Assembly: GCA_023271875.1 (NCBI GenBank)
Contig: JALPWY010000016.1
Location: forward strand, 1 to 35,365
DNA: 35,365 bases
Source: Nitrospinaceae bacterium
Lineage (GTDB): Bacteria > Nitrospinota > Nitrospinia > Nitrospinales > VA-1
Direction: 5' to 3'
Of this stretch, positions 9,329-17,182 are shown piece after piece. The notes below the pieces were generated by a model, which saw only the letters and a list, made by a program, of their open reading frames with translations, was not told the DNA's origin and made no database searches. The position numbers and the translations under genes are program-made. Every line of letters begins with the position of its first letter. Position 1 is the stretch's first letter.

Positions 9329-9399
9329 AGTCAAACCATCTTCGCCACTCATAATACTCATTAATTAATCTGATGAGCTGAAATCAAGCGAGCACTCCC

Positions 9400-10308
9400 A
9401 TGAATCAAAGCATAGTTACTTGCCAGAAGACCGTTGATATTAATTCCCCCGTAATACTTTGGGACACTGAAATGGGTTTGGTTTGCCCAAACCGGAGGGG
9501 GCGCTCGGCTTGCAATCAACACAATCCAATCTTAAACAGCAAACCCTCAGAATCCCTGTCAGAGTATTCTGTTTCAAACCTAGACAAAGCATATGATGAA
9601 TTAAAAAGCAGTGTCTACCAACTCATCATTCATTATGACGCTTGTTACTCTTCACACCATTGCCACCAAATCATGACAGAAAGCACGTTCAAGGGGAGTC
9701 ATTTTTATTTAGACCTTGACGGTACTCTCTATCAGACATGTGACCTGTATTGGAAAACCAACACTGCCCCCGCCGACGATCGAAATGGGAACGAACGAGC
9801 CATTCACGTTGAGATATCAAACCTATCCTGGGAAGCTTTAAAGTCAGAATCGAACTCGCATAAAGTGTCATCAGACAAGTATCGACAAAAAAAAGACCGT
9901 TGGGAACTTTGCCTCTCTGACCAATGGAAAAAACAACTTCGAACTCCAGATTTTCGCGCTTATGCTGCGAGAGGATACGGAAAACGCGGCTACTTTAGCC
10001 GACGAATCAACGGCAAAATTGTTCGTATGTGGGATTTTACAGATGAACAATATAGAGCACTTATCAGCCTTTGCTTCGGCCTTAATAAACTATTGCCTAA
10101 AATTCGTCTACAGGTCCCATACGACAAAAATAAGAACCGTACGCCTCTTGATAGAATTTCTAATTACTCAACCTTTGAGGGAATTCTCGGCCATGCCCAC
10201 GTTCAACGAGGAGAGGCCGATGGTGTCTCCTGCAAATATGACCCAGGTTCAGCATTCAACTGGCCTCGTCTACGTCGAGCCCTTAATCGTAAAAAAACCT
10301 GCCCCTGA
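9400..10308 (+). CDS. N-acetylmuramoyl-L-alanine amidase domain protein (amidase_2/AmpD-like)
   Basis: The fold and zinc ligands of the amidase_2/PGRP family are recognisable: LIIHYDA with H78, an AIHVEISN strand in the middle, and GHAHVQ with H265 followed by KYDPGSAFNW with D281. AmpD uses His-His-Asp with the same GH and K-x-DPG-x-F-x-W pattern. Here six extra residues (EADGVS region) separate the second His and the Asp. At 302 residues it is longer than AmpD, with an N-terminal extension of about 70 residues (VCPNRRGRSACNQHN) and an insert near 145-230. No signal peptide or membrane segment is visible, so it is either a cytoplasmic muropeptide-recycling amidase or secreted by an unusual route. 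Its exact substrate is unknown. Confidence 0.75.
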   Translation: MNQSIVTCQKTVDINSPVILWDTEMGLVCPNRRGRSACNQHNPILNSKPSESLSEYSVSNLDKAYDELKSSVYQLIIHYDACYSSHHCHQIMTESTFKGSHFYLDLDGTLYQTCDLYWKTNTAPADDRNGNERAIHVEISNLSWEALKSESNSHKVSSDKYRQKKDRWELCLSDQWKKQLRTPDFRAYAARGYGKRGYFSRRINGKIVRMWDFTDEQYRALISLCFGLNKLLPKIRLQVPYDKNKNRTPLDRISNYSTFEGILGHAHVQRGEADGVSCKYDPGSAFNWPRLRRALNRKKTCP

Positions 10309-10345
10309 TTTTTTTGACTAGCAGCTCTTATCCTTGAACATTTAA

Positions 10346-10594
10346 ATGAAGTTGACCCAACGGCTCATACTAGGGTAACTTTGGAAGTATAATCTACCAA
10401 ACAAAGTAATCGCATTACTTATTCTCAATGTATTTAGCTTTGTCTTAATTTCACGCCTGCCTTGGATAAAGTTCATTCAGGCGCATAAAAAAGTAACGGG
10501 AGTAATTAAAAAAACTTTACCCAACTCAAACGCTGTTGGAATACTTGAAAAAAGCAAGATTAAAGGTATTACAACCAGCAAAAAAAGGTCGCTT
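10346..10594 (+). other. In-frame upstream extension of the HAMP gene, interrupted by one TAA
   Basis: Reading back in frame from the ATG at 10595 there is no stop for 72 codons until TAA at 10376-10378. Ten codons further up is an ATG at 10346 (MKLTQRLILG, then stop). The open stretch encodes a convincing hydrophobic segment, VIALLILNVFSFVLISRLPW, followed by a basic linker (IKKTLPNSNAVGILEKSKIK). It contains no ATG, GTG or TTG start. This suggests that the real or ancestral protein began at 10346 and a nonsense change (one base from CAA, GAA or AAA) now splits it. Otherwise the openness is chance. Confidence 0.5.
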
Positions 10595-11074
10595 ATGAAT
10601 AAGGTCAAGAATTCTATTTTCAGGGAAGAACTTCCCGGAGAAAAAAAAAGCATTATTAATCTATTAATGACGGGGCATATCGTAACTATATCTTGCTTAA
10701 GTTATATGGCATTCTTTCTTTTTATTCAGTTAGGACAGGTCACCCGAATCGTCGACACCATTGACCCAAATCATATGACCGTAGAACAAGTCAACCTACT
10801 AAAAGAGAGGGTTTCTCGAAGCGTAGGACAATGGCAAAATGAAATGATAGGACTCGCTATCATTGGTTCCATTGTTTCTATTATCGGCGGTATTTACACA
10901 ATCAATATGGTCATTCGACCACTAAACAAACTTGTTATCTTTGCAAACAAGGAAGGGCGGACAGAACCTCTACCTGAATTTAAATCAAATACCGAAATCA
11001 AACAACTTGCCACGGCCATTACTGCACTCACCACTAAACTCAATGAAACCCTTCAGAACTCAAATGACGACTAG
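10595..11074 (+). CDS. HAMP-domain membrane protein without output domain (possibly truncated)
   Basis: The 159-residue product has two membrane segments, about residues 24-47 (LLMTGHIVTISCLSYMAFFL) and 90-110 (GLAIIGSIVSIIGGIYTINM), with a short periplasmic loop between them. The second segment runs directly into a HAMP linker (IRPLNKLV, then SNTEIKQLATAITALTTKL). HAMP domains normally relay signals to kinase or chemotaxis domains, but the protein stops just after it, so no output module is present. An AAAGG six bases before the ATG supports translation from 10595. However, the frame is open far upstream (see the separate entry), so this may be the re-initiated remainder of a longer protein. 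It converges on the minus-strand gene that ends 46 bases downstream. Confidence 0.6.
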   Translation: MNKVKNSIFREELPGEKKSIINLLMTGHIVTISCLSYMAFFLFIQLGQVTRIVDTIDPNHMTVEQVNLLKERVSRSVGQWQNEMIGLAIIGSIVSIIGGIYTINMVIRPLNKLVIFANKEGRTEPLPEFKSNTEIKQLATAITALTTKLNETLQNSNDD

Positions 11075-11120
11075 AATTTAAAAGCGTTTTCCTAGTGGAT
11101 ATATTTCATGAAAAATAAAC

Positions 11121-11906
11121 TCAGAACTCTGTAAAGAAATTAGAAACTCCCTTTAATTGCTGCTCGAACTCGAGATCTTTGATAGGAACTCCCATTTCTT
11201 CAAGCATCTTTAAATAGTAAAAGTAGTTCATTTTCCCCTTCAAATGCTGCATAGCTTGAATGACTGTCTTATCTTCATCGGTGACAGGAACCAGATTCAT
11301 GCAGTATTCTGCAAGCGAAACAGCCAAACAAATATCTGCTGTCTTTTTACCACAAGATACCTTATTAGGCCGATCTAAAATAGAAGAAACCCTTGATATT
11401 TCAAGCACATTTTTTCTTCGCCTGCGATCCATCTCTTCCATTTTAAGATATTTGGCACATTTTTCTCGTAGAGCCATTACTTTCTGCTGAGGCTTGGAAT
11501 TCTTCCAATTATTAGCACGAAGTTTAGTCTCCCCTGGGTTAAAAATCAGTGTGTTTATTTTTGTATTGTGCGTGGATTTTCTTTTACTGTTAACCTGACC
11601 TCTAGCCTTTTGCTCGTCATCAAGGTAGGCTTTGCTAAACTCCTCATCCGTTTCTTGCCTCTCTTTCCACTTTCTGTAGCGCAAATCAACACTATCCCTA
11701 GGGGTCATTGCTTGCAGTTCGTCGTAAAGTTTTTGCGCCTCTCCAAAACCAATTAAAGATTTGGCTTCTCCCATCATCAAATCATATTTTTCTTGGTCTT
11801 TTGCCCTGAGTTCAATGGCCGTAGGCTCGAATTGTTTCCAGCCATAGAAACCTCCACCAACTAAAACTAAAAGTAAGATTATTGCTGCCTTGATAAGAAT
11901 TTTCAT
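11121..11906 (-). CDS. Membrane-anchored basic protein of unknown function
   Basis: I do not recognise this family. From the ATG at 11906 it encodes 261 residues; the track's longer start is a TTG two codons earlier. Residues 1-21 form one membrane anchor or uncleaved signal (AAIILLLVLVGGGFYGW). The rest is soluble, highly charged and helix-rich, with basic clusters (NSKRKST, MDRRRRKN). A later segment, KVSCGKKTADICLAVSLAEYCMNLVP, holds three Cys in a 20-residue span. Topology suggests a periplasmic domain. Upstream sequence shows no strong ribosome site. It lies downstream of purH on the same strand, 213 bases away, and is probably a separate unit. Confidence 0.65.
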   Translation of the reverse strand: MKILIKAAIILLLVLVGGGFYGWKQFEPTAIELRAKDQEKYDLMMGEAKSLIGFGEAQKLYDELQAMTPRDSVDLRYRKWKERQETDEEFSKAYLDDEQKARGQVNSKRKSTHNTKINTLIFNPGETKLRANNWKNSKPQQKVMALREKCAKYLKMEEMDRRRRKNVLEISRVSSILDRPNKVSCGKKTADICLAVSLAEYCMNLVPVTDEDKTVIQAMQHLKGKMNYFYYLKMLEEMGVPIKDLEFEQQLKGVSNFFTEF

Positions 11907-12119
11907 AATCAATCACGATATTCCGGATCGCACAGGGTAAGGTCAACCAGAAAAACTAATTTCTCTAACTAAATATTTCACAATATTTAACTAATGATTA
12001 AATGTGTTAAGAGTTAATTCTATCAACTCTCCAAAGCTTATCGGCTTTTTCAGGCAGGAGTTTATTTTGCTAGTTTATAGGTGTGACCAATATCGTCCTT
12101 AAAATTCAAAAAAACGAAC

Positions 12120-13676
12120 TCAATGTTTAAAGTGACGAATGGAGGTAAAAACCATGGATATGCCATGTTCATCGGCGGCTTGAATAACTTCTTTGTCTCT
12201 AATAGACCCACCTGGCTGAATAATAGCTGAAACACCGCTCTTAGCTGCTGTATCAATCGAATCTCGAAAGGGGAAAAACGCATCGGAAGCCATAACACAA
12301 CCTTTAAGAGGTTGGCGTGCCTTTTCTACAGCTAGTCGCGACGAATCGACTCGACTCATCTGACCCGCACCAATACCCAGCACCTCCCCATCACGAGCAT
12401 AAACGATCGCATTTGATTTGACGTGCTTTGCCACAACCCAAGCAAACAAAAGGTCATCCATTTCTTTTGCGTCAGGTTGTTTCTTGGTAACAACCTTAAG
12501 GGTTGCGGGATTATGGGAAATGGTATCCTTGTCCTGAACTAGAAGCCCACCCCCAACTCTCTTTAAATCAAAAACCCGACGTTCAACTAGCGGGGTTTCC
12601 TCTGGCATTTTCATAATCCGGATATTTTTTTTACCAGAAAATAATTTCAATGCTTCTTCATCATAATCCGGAGCTATTACCGCTTCTACGAAATTTTTTA
12701 AAATTTCTTCTGCTGTATCCACGTCAACTTTTCGATTTAATCCGATGATGCCCCCAAATGCAGAAACAGGATCTGTTTCGCGAGCCTTAATAAATATTTC
12801 CCTTTGATTATCTCCCACGGCAACTCCACTGGGATTAGTATGCTTGATGACTACCGCTGATCCAACTTCAAACTCTTTTGCTAATTGCCAAGCCGCCTCC
12901 AGATCAATAATATTATTGAAGGAAAGCTCTTTCCCCTGAATTTTCTGAGCTGACACAATATCCTGGGAAGTTGCATCCGGATCACGGTAAAAAGCTGCTA
13001 ACTGATGAGGGTTTTCCCCGTACCGCAGCGTCTGAATTTTTTCAAAAGGCAATTGAAACATAGGTGTAAAGTCTTCCTTATCTTCCAACTGTCCCGATAA
13101 ATACCTTGAGATCAAAGAGTCATACCTTGCGGTATGACTATAAGCATCTCGACTCAAGCGCATACGGGTTTTTCGCGTGATAATTCCTCTACAGCTTTCG
13201 ATTTCTTCTAGTACGATTGAGTAATCTTTAGAACACACTACAACCGCCACATCATTAAAGTTTTTAGCTGCTGACCGAATCATAGCCGGTCCCCCAATAT
13301 CGATATTCTCGATAGCATCGGCTAACAAACAACCCTCTATTGCGATTGTATTTTCAAATGGGTACAGATTGATCACTACCAAATCTATAGTGTCAATACC
13401 ATGCTCCTCCATAGACTGCATATGCTCCTTACTATCTCGCCTTCCTAAGATACCACCATGTATTTTTGGGTGAAGAGTCTTTATACGACCGTCCATCATT
13501 TCTGGGAATCCAGTATAGTCAGAAACCTGCTTTACAGGGATCCCATGTTTGGTGAGCAACTCAGATGTTCCTCCCGTAGAAAAAATTTCCACGCCAAGCG
13601 CATGAAGTTTTTGTGCAAACTCCAAAATACCCGTCTTGTCAGAAACACTAATCAATGCTCTTTTAACAGACTTCAT
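12120..13676 (-). CDS. purH: Bifunctional AICAR formyltransferase / IMP cyclohydrolase
   Basis: PurH catalyses the last two steps of de novo IMP synthesis. The N-terminal IMP cyclohydrolase domain (about 1-200) shows RALISVSDKTGI, LHPKIHGGILGRR and DLVVINLYPFE. The C-terminal transformylase domain shows SFNNIIDLEAAWQLA, VVIKHTNPSGVA with the catalytic Lys-His, DPVSAFGGI, KHVKSNAIVYARDG, GIGAGQMSRVDS and IIQPGGSIRD, ending RHFKH. The 518-residue length is normal. The track's first residue is a TTG; I prefer the ATG at 13676 because it begins at the family's usual MKSVKRALIS. A newly noted small ORF ends 11 bases upstream and may be cotranscribed. Confidence 0.97.
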   Translation of the reverse strand: MKSVKRALISVSDKTGILEFAQKLHALGVEIFSTGGTSELLTKHGIPVKQVSDYTGFPEMMDGRIKTLHPKIHGGILGRRDSKEHMQSMEEHGIDTIDLVVINLYPFENTIAIEGCLLADAIENIDIGGPAMIRSAAKNFNDVAVVVCSKDYSIVLEEIESCRGIITRKTRMRLSRDAYSHTARYDSLISRYLSGQLEDKEDFTPMFQLPFEKIQTLRYGENPHQLAAFYRDPDATSQDIVSAQKIQGKELSFNNIIDLEAAWQLAKEFEVGSAVVIKHTNPSGVAVGDNQREIFIKARETDPVSAFGGIIGLNRKVDVDTAEEILKNFVEAVIAPDYDEEALKLFSGKKNIRIMKMPEETPLVERRVFDLKRVGGGLLVQDKDTISHNPATLKVVTKKQPDAKEMDDLLFAWVVAKHVKSNAIVYARDGEVLGIGAGQMSRVDSSRLAVEKARQPLKGCVMASDAFFPFRDSIDTAAKSGVSAIIQPGGSIRDKEVIQAADEHGISMVFTSIRHFKH

Positions 13677-13687
13677 CAACTGAAAAA

Positions 13688-13855
13688 TTAAGGTTTGTTT
13701 TTTTGAGGCGGGGCCTTCTTTATCAAAAAATCAGGCGTAATCACATCAATAATCTTAAGCATCCATACTGGGAAAGAACCTATCGACTCCATGAAACCGG
13801 GGTCTTCCTTACTCACACTTTTATGAATATCTTGTCTGTTTTGGTTTTCTTCCAT
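13688..13855 (-). CDS. Small protein (about 55 aa) directly upstream of purH
   Basis: This ORF is too short for the track. It starts at the ATG at 13855 (an in-frame alternative is at 13867, adding MVDK) and ends with TAA at 13688-13690, 11 bases before the purH ATG. The product begins MEENQNRQDIHKSV. An amphipathic stretch follows (FPVWMLKIIDVITPDFLIKK), and it ends in a basic proline-rich tail, PPQKNKP. A weak GGATGG lies near the 13855 start. It is soluble with no membrane helix, and I do not recognise it. The tight spacing, correct strand and protein-like composition support it being real, but conservation was not tested. Confidence 0.55.
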   Translation of the reverse strand: MEENQNRQDIHKSVSKEDPGFMESIGSFPVWMLKIIDVITPDFLIKKAPPQKNKP

Positions 13856-13981
13856 TTTATCTACCATCCGAAATACGGGGGGAAAATTATTCCGTTTAGT
13901 TTGAGTCCGCGATGTTACACCTTTTTCTAATTTTGTAAAATAAAAACGACGACAAAAACTGCCAAGCGACTTCTACTCACC

Positions 13982-15787
13982 CTACGGCGAAGGAATTTTT
14001 CTAACAATGCAAAGGCCATGAGTGAACCCCCAATCAACCTCGCCCTTTAAATCCAGACGCCCAAATTCTTGCTGTAGATGCAAGACACACTTATTCAATA
14101 ATGATGCTAGAAATTTTTGGTCTGTGTCGGTCCAGGCTAAAGGTAACTTAAAAAGTTCCTGCTTAAAGGACTCGACCAGACTATTATCACATTGCCTCAC
14201 TTCCTCCTTAAAAATTCCTGGAAAAAATATAATCCCAAGAAAACTTTTGGCCGCCGGTTCAGATAATGGCACACAAGAGATCTTCTTAAAAAGAATATAG
14301 TGTGCAAAAGCCATCGTAGTCCAAATAGTCAAGTCCACCACCTCATGTTTCTCGGGAACGTCACACATTTTCAAGTATTGTTTTATGATGCGCTCGTTCA
14401 GGCCAAGGCCCTTGCGCGCAAATCTATGGTAAAATGCCCATTGATCAAGAAATGACTCTGCATTTCGAACATCTTGAATTGATGTAAAATGTCTCCAGCT
14501 TAAAGATTTCTTATCACTCACTTCGGCAACTCTCGGGAAACGGTCTATGAGTGCTGCCAATAGATCCTTCTGAAGCTCTGTGAACATCCACTCGAGAAAG
14601 GTTCCGTTTTCCTTGAGAAAACTTTCGGTCTTCCACTTTAGACTCATCAACTGTTGATACCCCGCCTGAAATAAAGGCATAACATGGGTATGACTAAGAA
14701 GCTTGGCTCCTTTTTCCAAGTCACCAGCAGCCCCCAACTCCAATCCAATATTTATATATCCCAGTACTTTTTGTAAAGATTGCTTGCGCATTTCCAAATC
14801 CGAAGGCTTCACCTGGTCCGCTACCATTATTTTGTTTGCAAGATATACGAGTTCCCAGCTAATTGTGTTTAGGCGGGAAGAATTACCCAACCGCAAAATA
14901 ACGTCTTTTAAAAATGGCACTGAGCCCGTAAGCAAGAGCGGATAAGTCGGAGCTACATTAAATTCCCCTTGATTAGCAAAGTCTTCTAATTCAGGGATAG
15001 GTATTTTCAATGCATCCGGGCTCGGGTAACTGTATACTCCCATTGCCTCTTCAAAGTCAGGGATTCCCCTCTCAGCGGTTCTAATAAGCCGCCACCGATA
15101 TGCCTTTTCAATCGTCTGGGTAACAGGGTACCAAATTACTCCTTCAAGAATAGATGTATAAAGCGTTGGGTCAGCCGATCGTAACAGAGTGAGTAGTCTT
15201 TTTAGAGCTCCGTACTCTTCTGTTTTAAAAAAAATGTCGTAAAGGCCGTCCAAACTTAAGTGTGCCATGCCCTCCACACCTTCATAGGAATTTGTCATTT
15301 CATCGTCTTTATATACTTTGATGAGCGACTGAAATAAAACCACCTTCTGGTCAAAATCTTCATTCTGTAACCATTGCAAAATACTAGAATCTTCGCATGC
15401 ATCTAAAAACTCTAACCACTCCAAAGCACATTCAGGAACAAAGAGGTCCCGCTGCCACCACTCAAGGTCAAAACTGTATTGCAATTGACTCTGAGACATC
15501 ATTGCAAGCACGGGGAGCGACTCCCCGATTCCTCTCTCTTTTATCATTTGATAAAGTTCTTCTGGAGGCAACCCTCTGATTACTGCCTGAGAACAGGGAG
15601 AAAGGTTTATAAAATCTTGCATTCGCGATCCCCGTAACTGCATGGCGTAACGAATCTGATCCTCTATCGACAATTTTGCGAGGGCATCCTCCACTTTATC
15701 AGGGTGTTCACTAATCCATTCGACAGGGAACGGAGTTACAACACCTGAAAAGTTTTTCAAAACATCAGTTATATTTTTTGTGCTCAT
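13982..15787 (-). CDS. DUF6178-family protein, function unknown
   Basis: This is a large soluble protein (601 residues from the ATG at 15787; the track start six codons earlier is a TTG). Its N-terminal 180 residues resemble the DUF6178 family as I remember it. They contain LSIEDQIRYAMQLRGSRMQDF, LPPEELYQMIKERG, SQLQYSFDLEWWQRD and ALEWLEFL, a pattern of short helical repeats with conserved Trp and Glu. The middle (about 220-330) has YPSPDALKIPIPELEDF. No catalytic motif, signal peptide or membrane segment stands out. It sits upstream of the small ORF and purH on the same strand but about 115 bases away, so cotranscription is uncertain. Family members are known mainly from Deltaproteobacteria and relatives and have no assigned function. 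Confidence 0.7.
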   Translation of the reverse strand: MSTKNITDVLKNFSGVVTPFPVEWISEHPDKVEDALAKLSIEDQIRYAMQLRGSRMQDFINLSPCSQAVIRGLPPEELYQMIKERGIGESLPVLAMMSQSQLQYSFDLEWWQRDLFVPECALEWLEFLDACEDSSILQWLQNEDFDQKVVLFQSLIKVYKDDEMTNSYEGVEGMAHLSLDGLYDIFFKTEEYGALKRLLTLLRSADPTLYTSILEGVIWYPVTQTIEKAYRWRLIRTAERGIPDFEEAMGVYSYPSPDALKIPIPELEDFANQGEFNVAPTYPLLLTGSVPFLKDVILRLGNSSRLNTISWELVYLANKIMVADQVKPSDLEMRKQSLQKVLGYINIGLELGAAGDLEKGAKLLSHTHVMPLFQAGYQQLMSLKWKTESFLKENGTFLEWMFTELQKDLLAALIDRFPRVAEVSDKKSLSWRHFTSIQDVRNAESFLDQWAFYHRFARKGLGLNERIIKQYLKMCDVPEKHEVVDLTIWTTMAFAHYILFKKISCVPLSEPAAKSFLGIIFFPGIFKEEVRQCDNSLVESFKQELFKLPLAWTDTDQKFLASLLNKCVLHLQQEFGRLDLKGEVDWGFTHGLCIVRKIPSP

Positions 15788-15934
15788 AAGGGAACCATCG
15801 AACAAACTACGGCCATTAATCTTTAATCACTGCCAAAAACTATAGGATTAAATGCTATCGCTTTGATTTTATCAAAAATCTAAGCATCACGGTAATAAAG
15901 CATAAGTTAAGCCGAGACAAATAAGAACTAGAAC

Positions 15935-16708
15935 CTATTCTCTCGATTGAAGCATGGCTAGCGTTATCAATCTTCCAGTCTTCCCTTCTCTTCTGTAAGA
16001 ATACCATCGGTGGTTTTCACACGAGGTACACGGTCCATCGGTATAAATATTTTCCATTAATACACCCGCTTCATACCCTTCAAATCGATTTACCTTTGGT
16101 AAATCAAGAAAAAACTTATTTTCCCCTGTTTTATTAATAAATTCTGAGCAAAGCGAACTTTTTTCGATTAAAGGCAACGCGCAAGCCTCATCCAGTTCAT
16201 AACAACATCCCCGAATGGCGGGTCCCATACCCACTATAAGGTCTTTGGGGTTTGAGTCGTATTCACAAGACAAAGCCTCAACAGTATTAGTAAGTATACG
16301 TTTTTGGGTACCCAGACGGCCAGCGTGTACGACGCCAACCACATGTTTAATAGGGTCATAGATGATTATGGGAACACAATCTGCTGTTAAAACAACTATC
16401 GGACAATCTGGGATATGAGTGATGATAGCATCTGCTTCGCAACGACCTACTTCACCAACAGGAATGCCTGAATTTTTTAAAACATAAACATGATTTCCAT
16501 GAACCTGAGTCACACGAAAAAAAACTTTCTTTCCTGTTCCCAGCGAATGCAAAAAAGAAATTTGATGCTCAAGGAACAATTTCTCGTCATCTTTCCCAGA
16601 ACAGAATAAGGGTTTTCTTTCTCCGTTTATCACATAACATCTTGGACTGGTTCCATGAACCAATGAAGGTTGTTTTTTCAGAACATTAATAAAAAACGAC
16701 GAAATCAT
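15935..16708 (-). CDS. pgeF: Laccase-domain purine nucleoside phosphorylase / polyphenol oxidase family (PgeF/YfiH)
   Basis: The 257-residue protein belongs to the YfiH/PgeF (DUF152, Cu-oxidase_4) family. Its members have been linked to editing of peptidoglycan precursors and to purine nucleoside cleavage. Ligand residues are present in order: H70 in RVTQVHGNHVY, C111 in VLTADCVPIIIYD, and H128 in VGVVHAGRLG. GPAIRGCCYELDE and NHRWYSYRREGKTGRLITLA follow, as in the family. One oddity is the usual HAGWRGT, which here reads HAGRLGT (R131, L132). The upstream 170 bases are AT-rich. It is monocistronic by spacing. Confidence 0.9.
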   Translation of the reverse strand: MISSFFINVLKKQPSLVHGTSPRCYVINGERKPLFCSGKDDEKLFLEHQISFLHSLGTGKKVFFRVTQVHGNHVYVLKNSGIPVGEVGRCEADAIITHIPDCPIVVLTADCVPIIIYDPIKHVVGVVHAGRLGTQKRILTNTVEALSCEYDSNPKDLIVGMGPAIRGCCYELDEACALPLIEKSSLCSEFINKTGENKFFLDLPKVNRFEGYEAGVLMENIYTDGPCTSCENHRWYSYRREGKTGRLITLAMLQSRE

Positions 16709-16919
16709 AATTTTAGCAAAAAAATATTCTCTAAATTAATATTTTTTTAATTTTATTTTTACGAAGGCAGTGCTCAACAAGCCTCGCATAAAAACAATGG
16801 CACCAAGCGATCAGCCTTTATTGAAAGGACTTTTAGGGCTAACAATATAACCACACACTTAAATAAAAAAAACCACAGAGTTGTTTTTTTCTTTAGCTTC
16901 TTTTTATATAAATATCCAC

Positions 16920-16947
16920 TTGACATTAAACACGTTTAGAATAAAAT
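16920..16947 (+). promoter_or_regulatory. Sigma-70 promoter for the H1-like gene
   Basis: TTGACA (16920-16925) and TAAAAT (16942-16947) are separated by 16 bases, close to consensus. Transcription would begin near 16954, about nine bases before the left arm of the inverted repeat. Both arms would then lie in the same transcript. Confidence 0.6.
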
Positions 16948-16962
16948 ATTCAGACAATGTTA

Positions 16963-16976
16963 GGGCGCTGAAACGA
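16963..16976 (+). repeat. Left arm of 14-bp perfect inverted repeat flanking the H1-like gene
   Basis: GGGCGCTGAAACGA here is the exact reverse complement of TCGTTTCAGCGCCC at 17183-17196. An ATGTT also matches a few bases outside each arm, with a two-base length difference. This arm lies in the predicted 5' untranslated leader. Confidence 0.8.
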
Positions 16977-17003
16977 AACTTAACATTGAACAAGGAGATC
17001 TTG

Positions 17004-17150
17004 ATGGCAACCAAGAAAAAAGCTAAGAAAAAAGCAACAAAGAAAAAAGCTAAGAAAAAAGCAACAAAGAAAAAAGCAACAAGGAAAAAAGCAACCAAGA
17101 AAAAAGCTAAGAAAAAAGCAACAAAGAAAAAAGCAAAACGGAGAAGATAG
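17004..17150 (+). CDS. Histone H1-like Lys/Ala-repeat protein (48 aa)
   Basis: The true start is the ATG at 17004, preceded by a strong AAGGAG six bases upstream. The track's longer start at 16881 would run across the promoter and leader. The 48-residue product is almost entirely Lys, Ala and Thr, built from ATKKKAKKK-type units and ending AKRRR. Such proteins resemble the C-terminal domain of eukaryotic histone H1 and bacterial H1-like nucleoid proteins (chlamydial Hc1/Hc2, Bordetella BpH1, AlgP). DNA or RNA binding is therefore likely, though inferred from composition. It has its own promoter and stands alone between divergent pgeF and convergent rlmI-like genes. A 14-bp inverted repeat flanks it. 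Confidence 0.85.
   Translation: MATKKKAKKKATKKKAKKKATKKKATRKKATKKKAKKKATKKKAKRRR
17012..17137 (+). repeat. Short in-frame direct repeats in the H1-like gene
   Basis: The coding region consists of near-identical repeats of a 15- to 27-base unit (for example GCAACAAAGAAAAAAGC, then TAAGAAAAAAGC), each encoding ATKKK or AKKK. The repeats can change copy number by slippage without breaking the frame when whole units are gained or lost. Confidence 0.75.
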
Positions 17151-17182
17151 TCTAACACCAAACTGTTTTGCTGATTATAGAA

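Noticed and set aside
9962-10321. 119-aa ORF inside the amidase gene
   Set aside because: It is an out-of-frame shadow; the amidase frame carries conserved zinc-ligand motifs over the same bases.
13703-13930. 75-aa plus-strand ORF upstream of purH
   Set aside because: It is antisense to the better-supported 55-aa gene, with no ribosome site or family resemblance.
17012-17137. Programmed frameshift at A-runs in the H1-like gene
   Set aside because: The AAAAAAG runs are in the wrong phase for the classic A-AAA-AAG slippery site in the zero frame, and no downstream stimulator or alternative product is evident.
17004-17150. CRISPR-like array in the Lys/Ala repeat region
   Set aside because: The repeats are coding, contiguous and lack unique spacers.
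16904-17161. 85-aa minus-strand Phe/Leu/Ala-rich ORF over the H1-like gene
   Set aside because: It is a mirror of the AAA-rich repeat (TTT codons) and looks like a membrane protein only by composition. The plus strand has promoter, ribosome site and stop in the right places.
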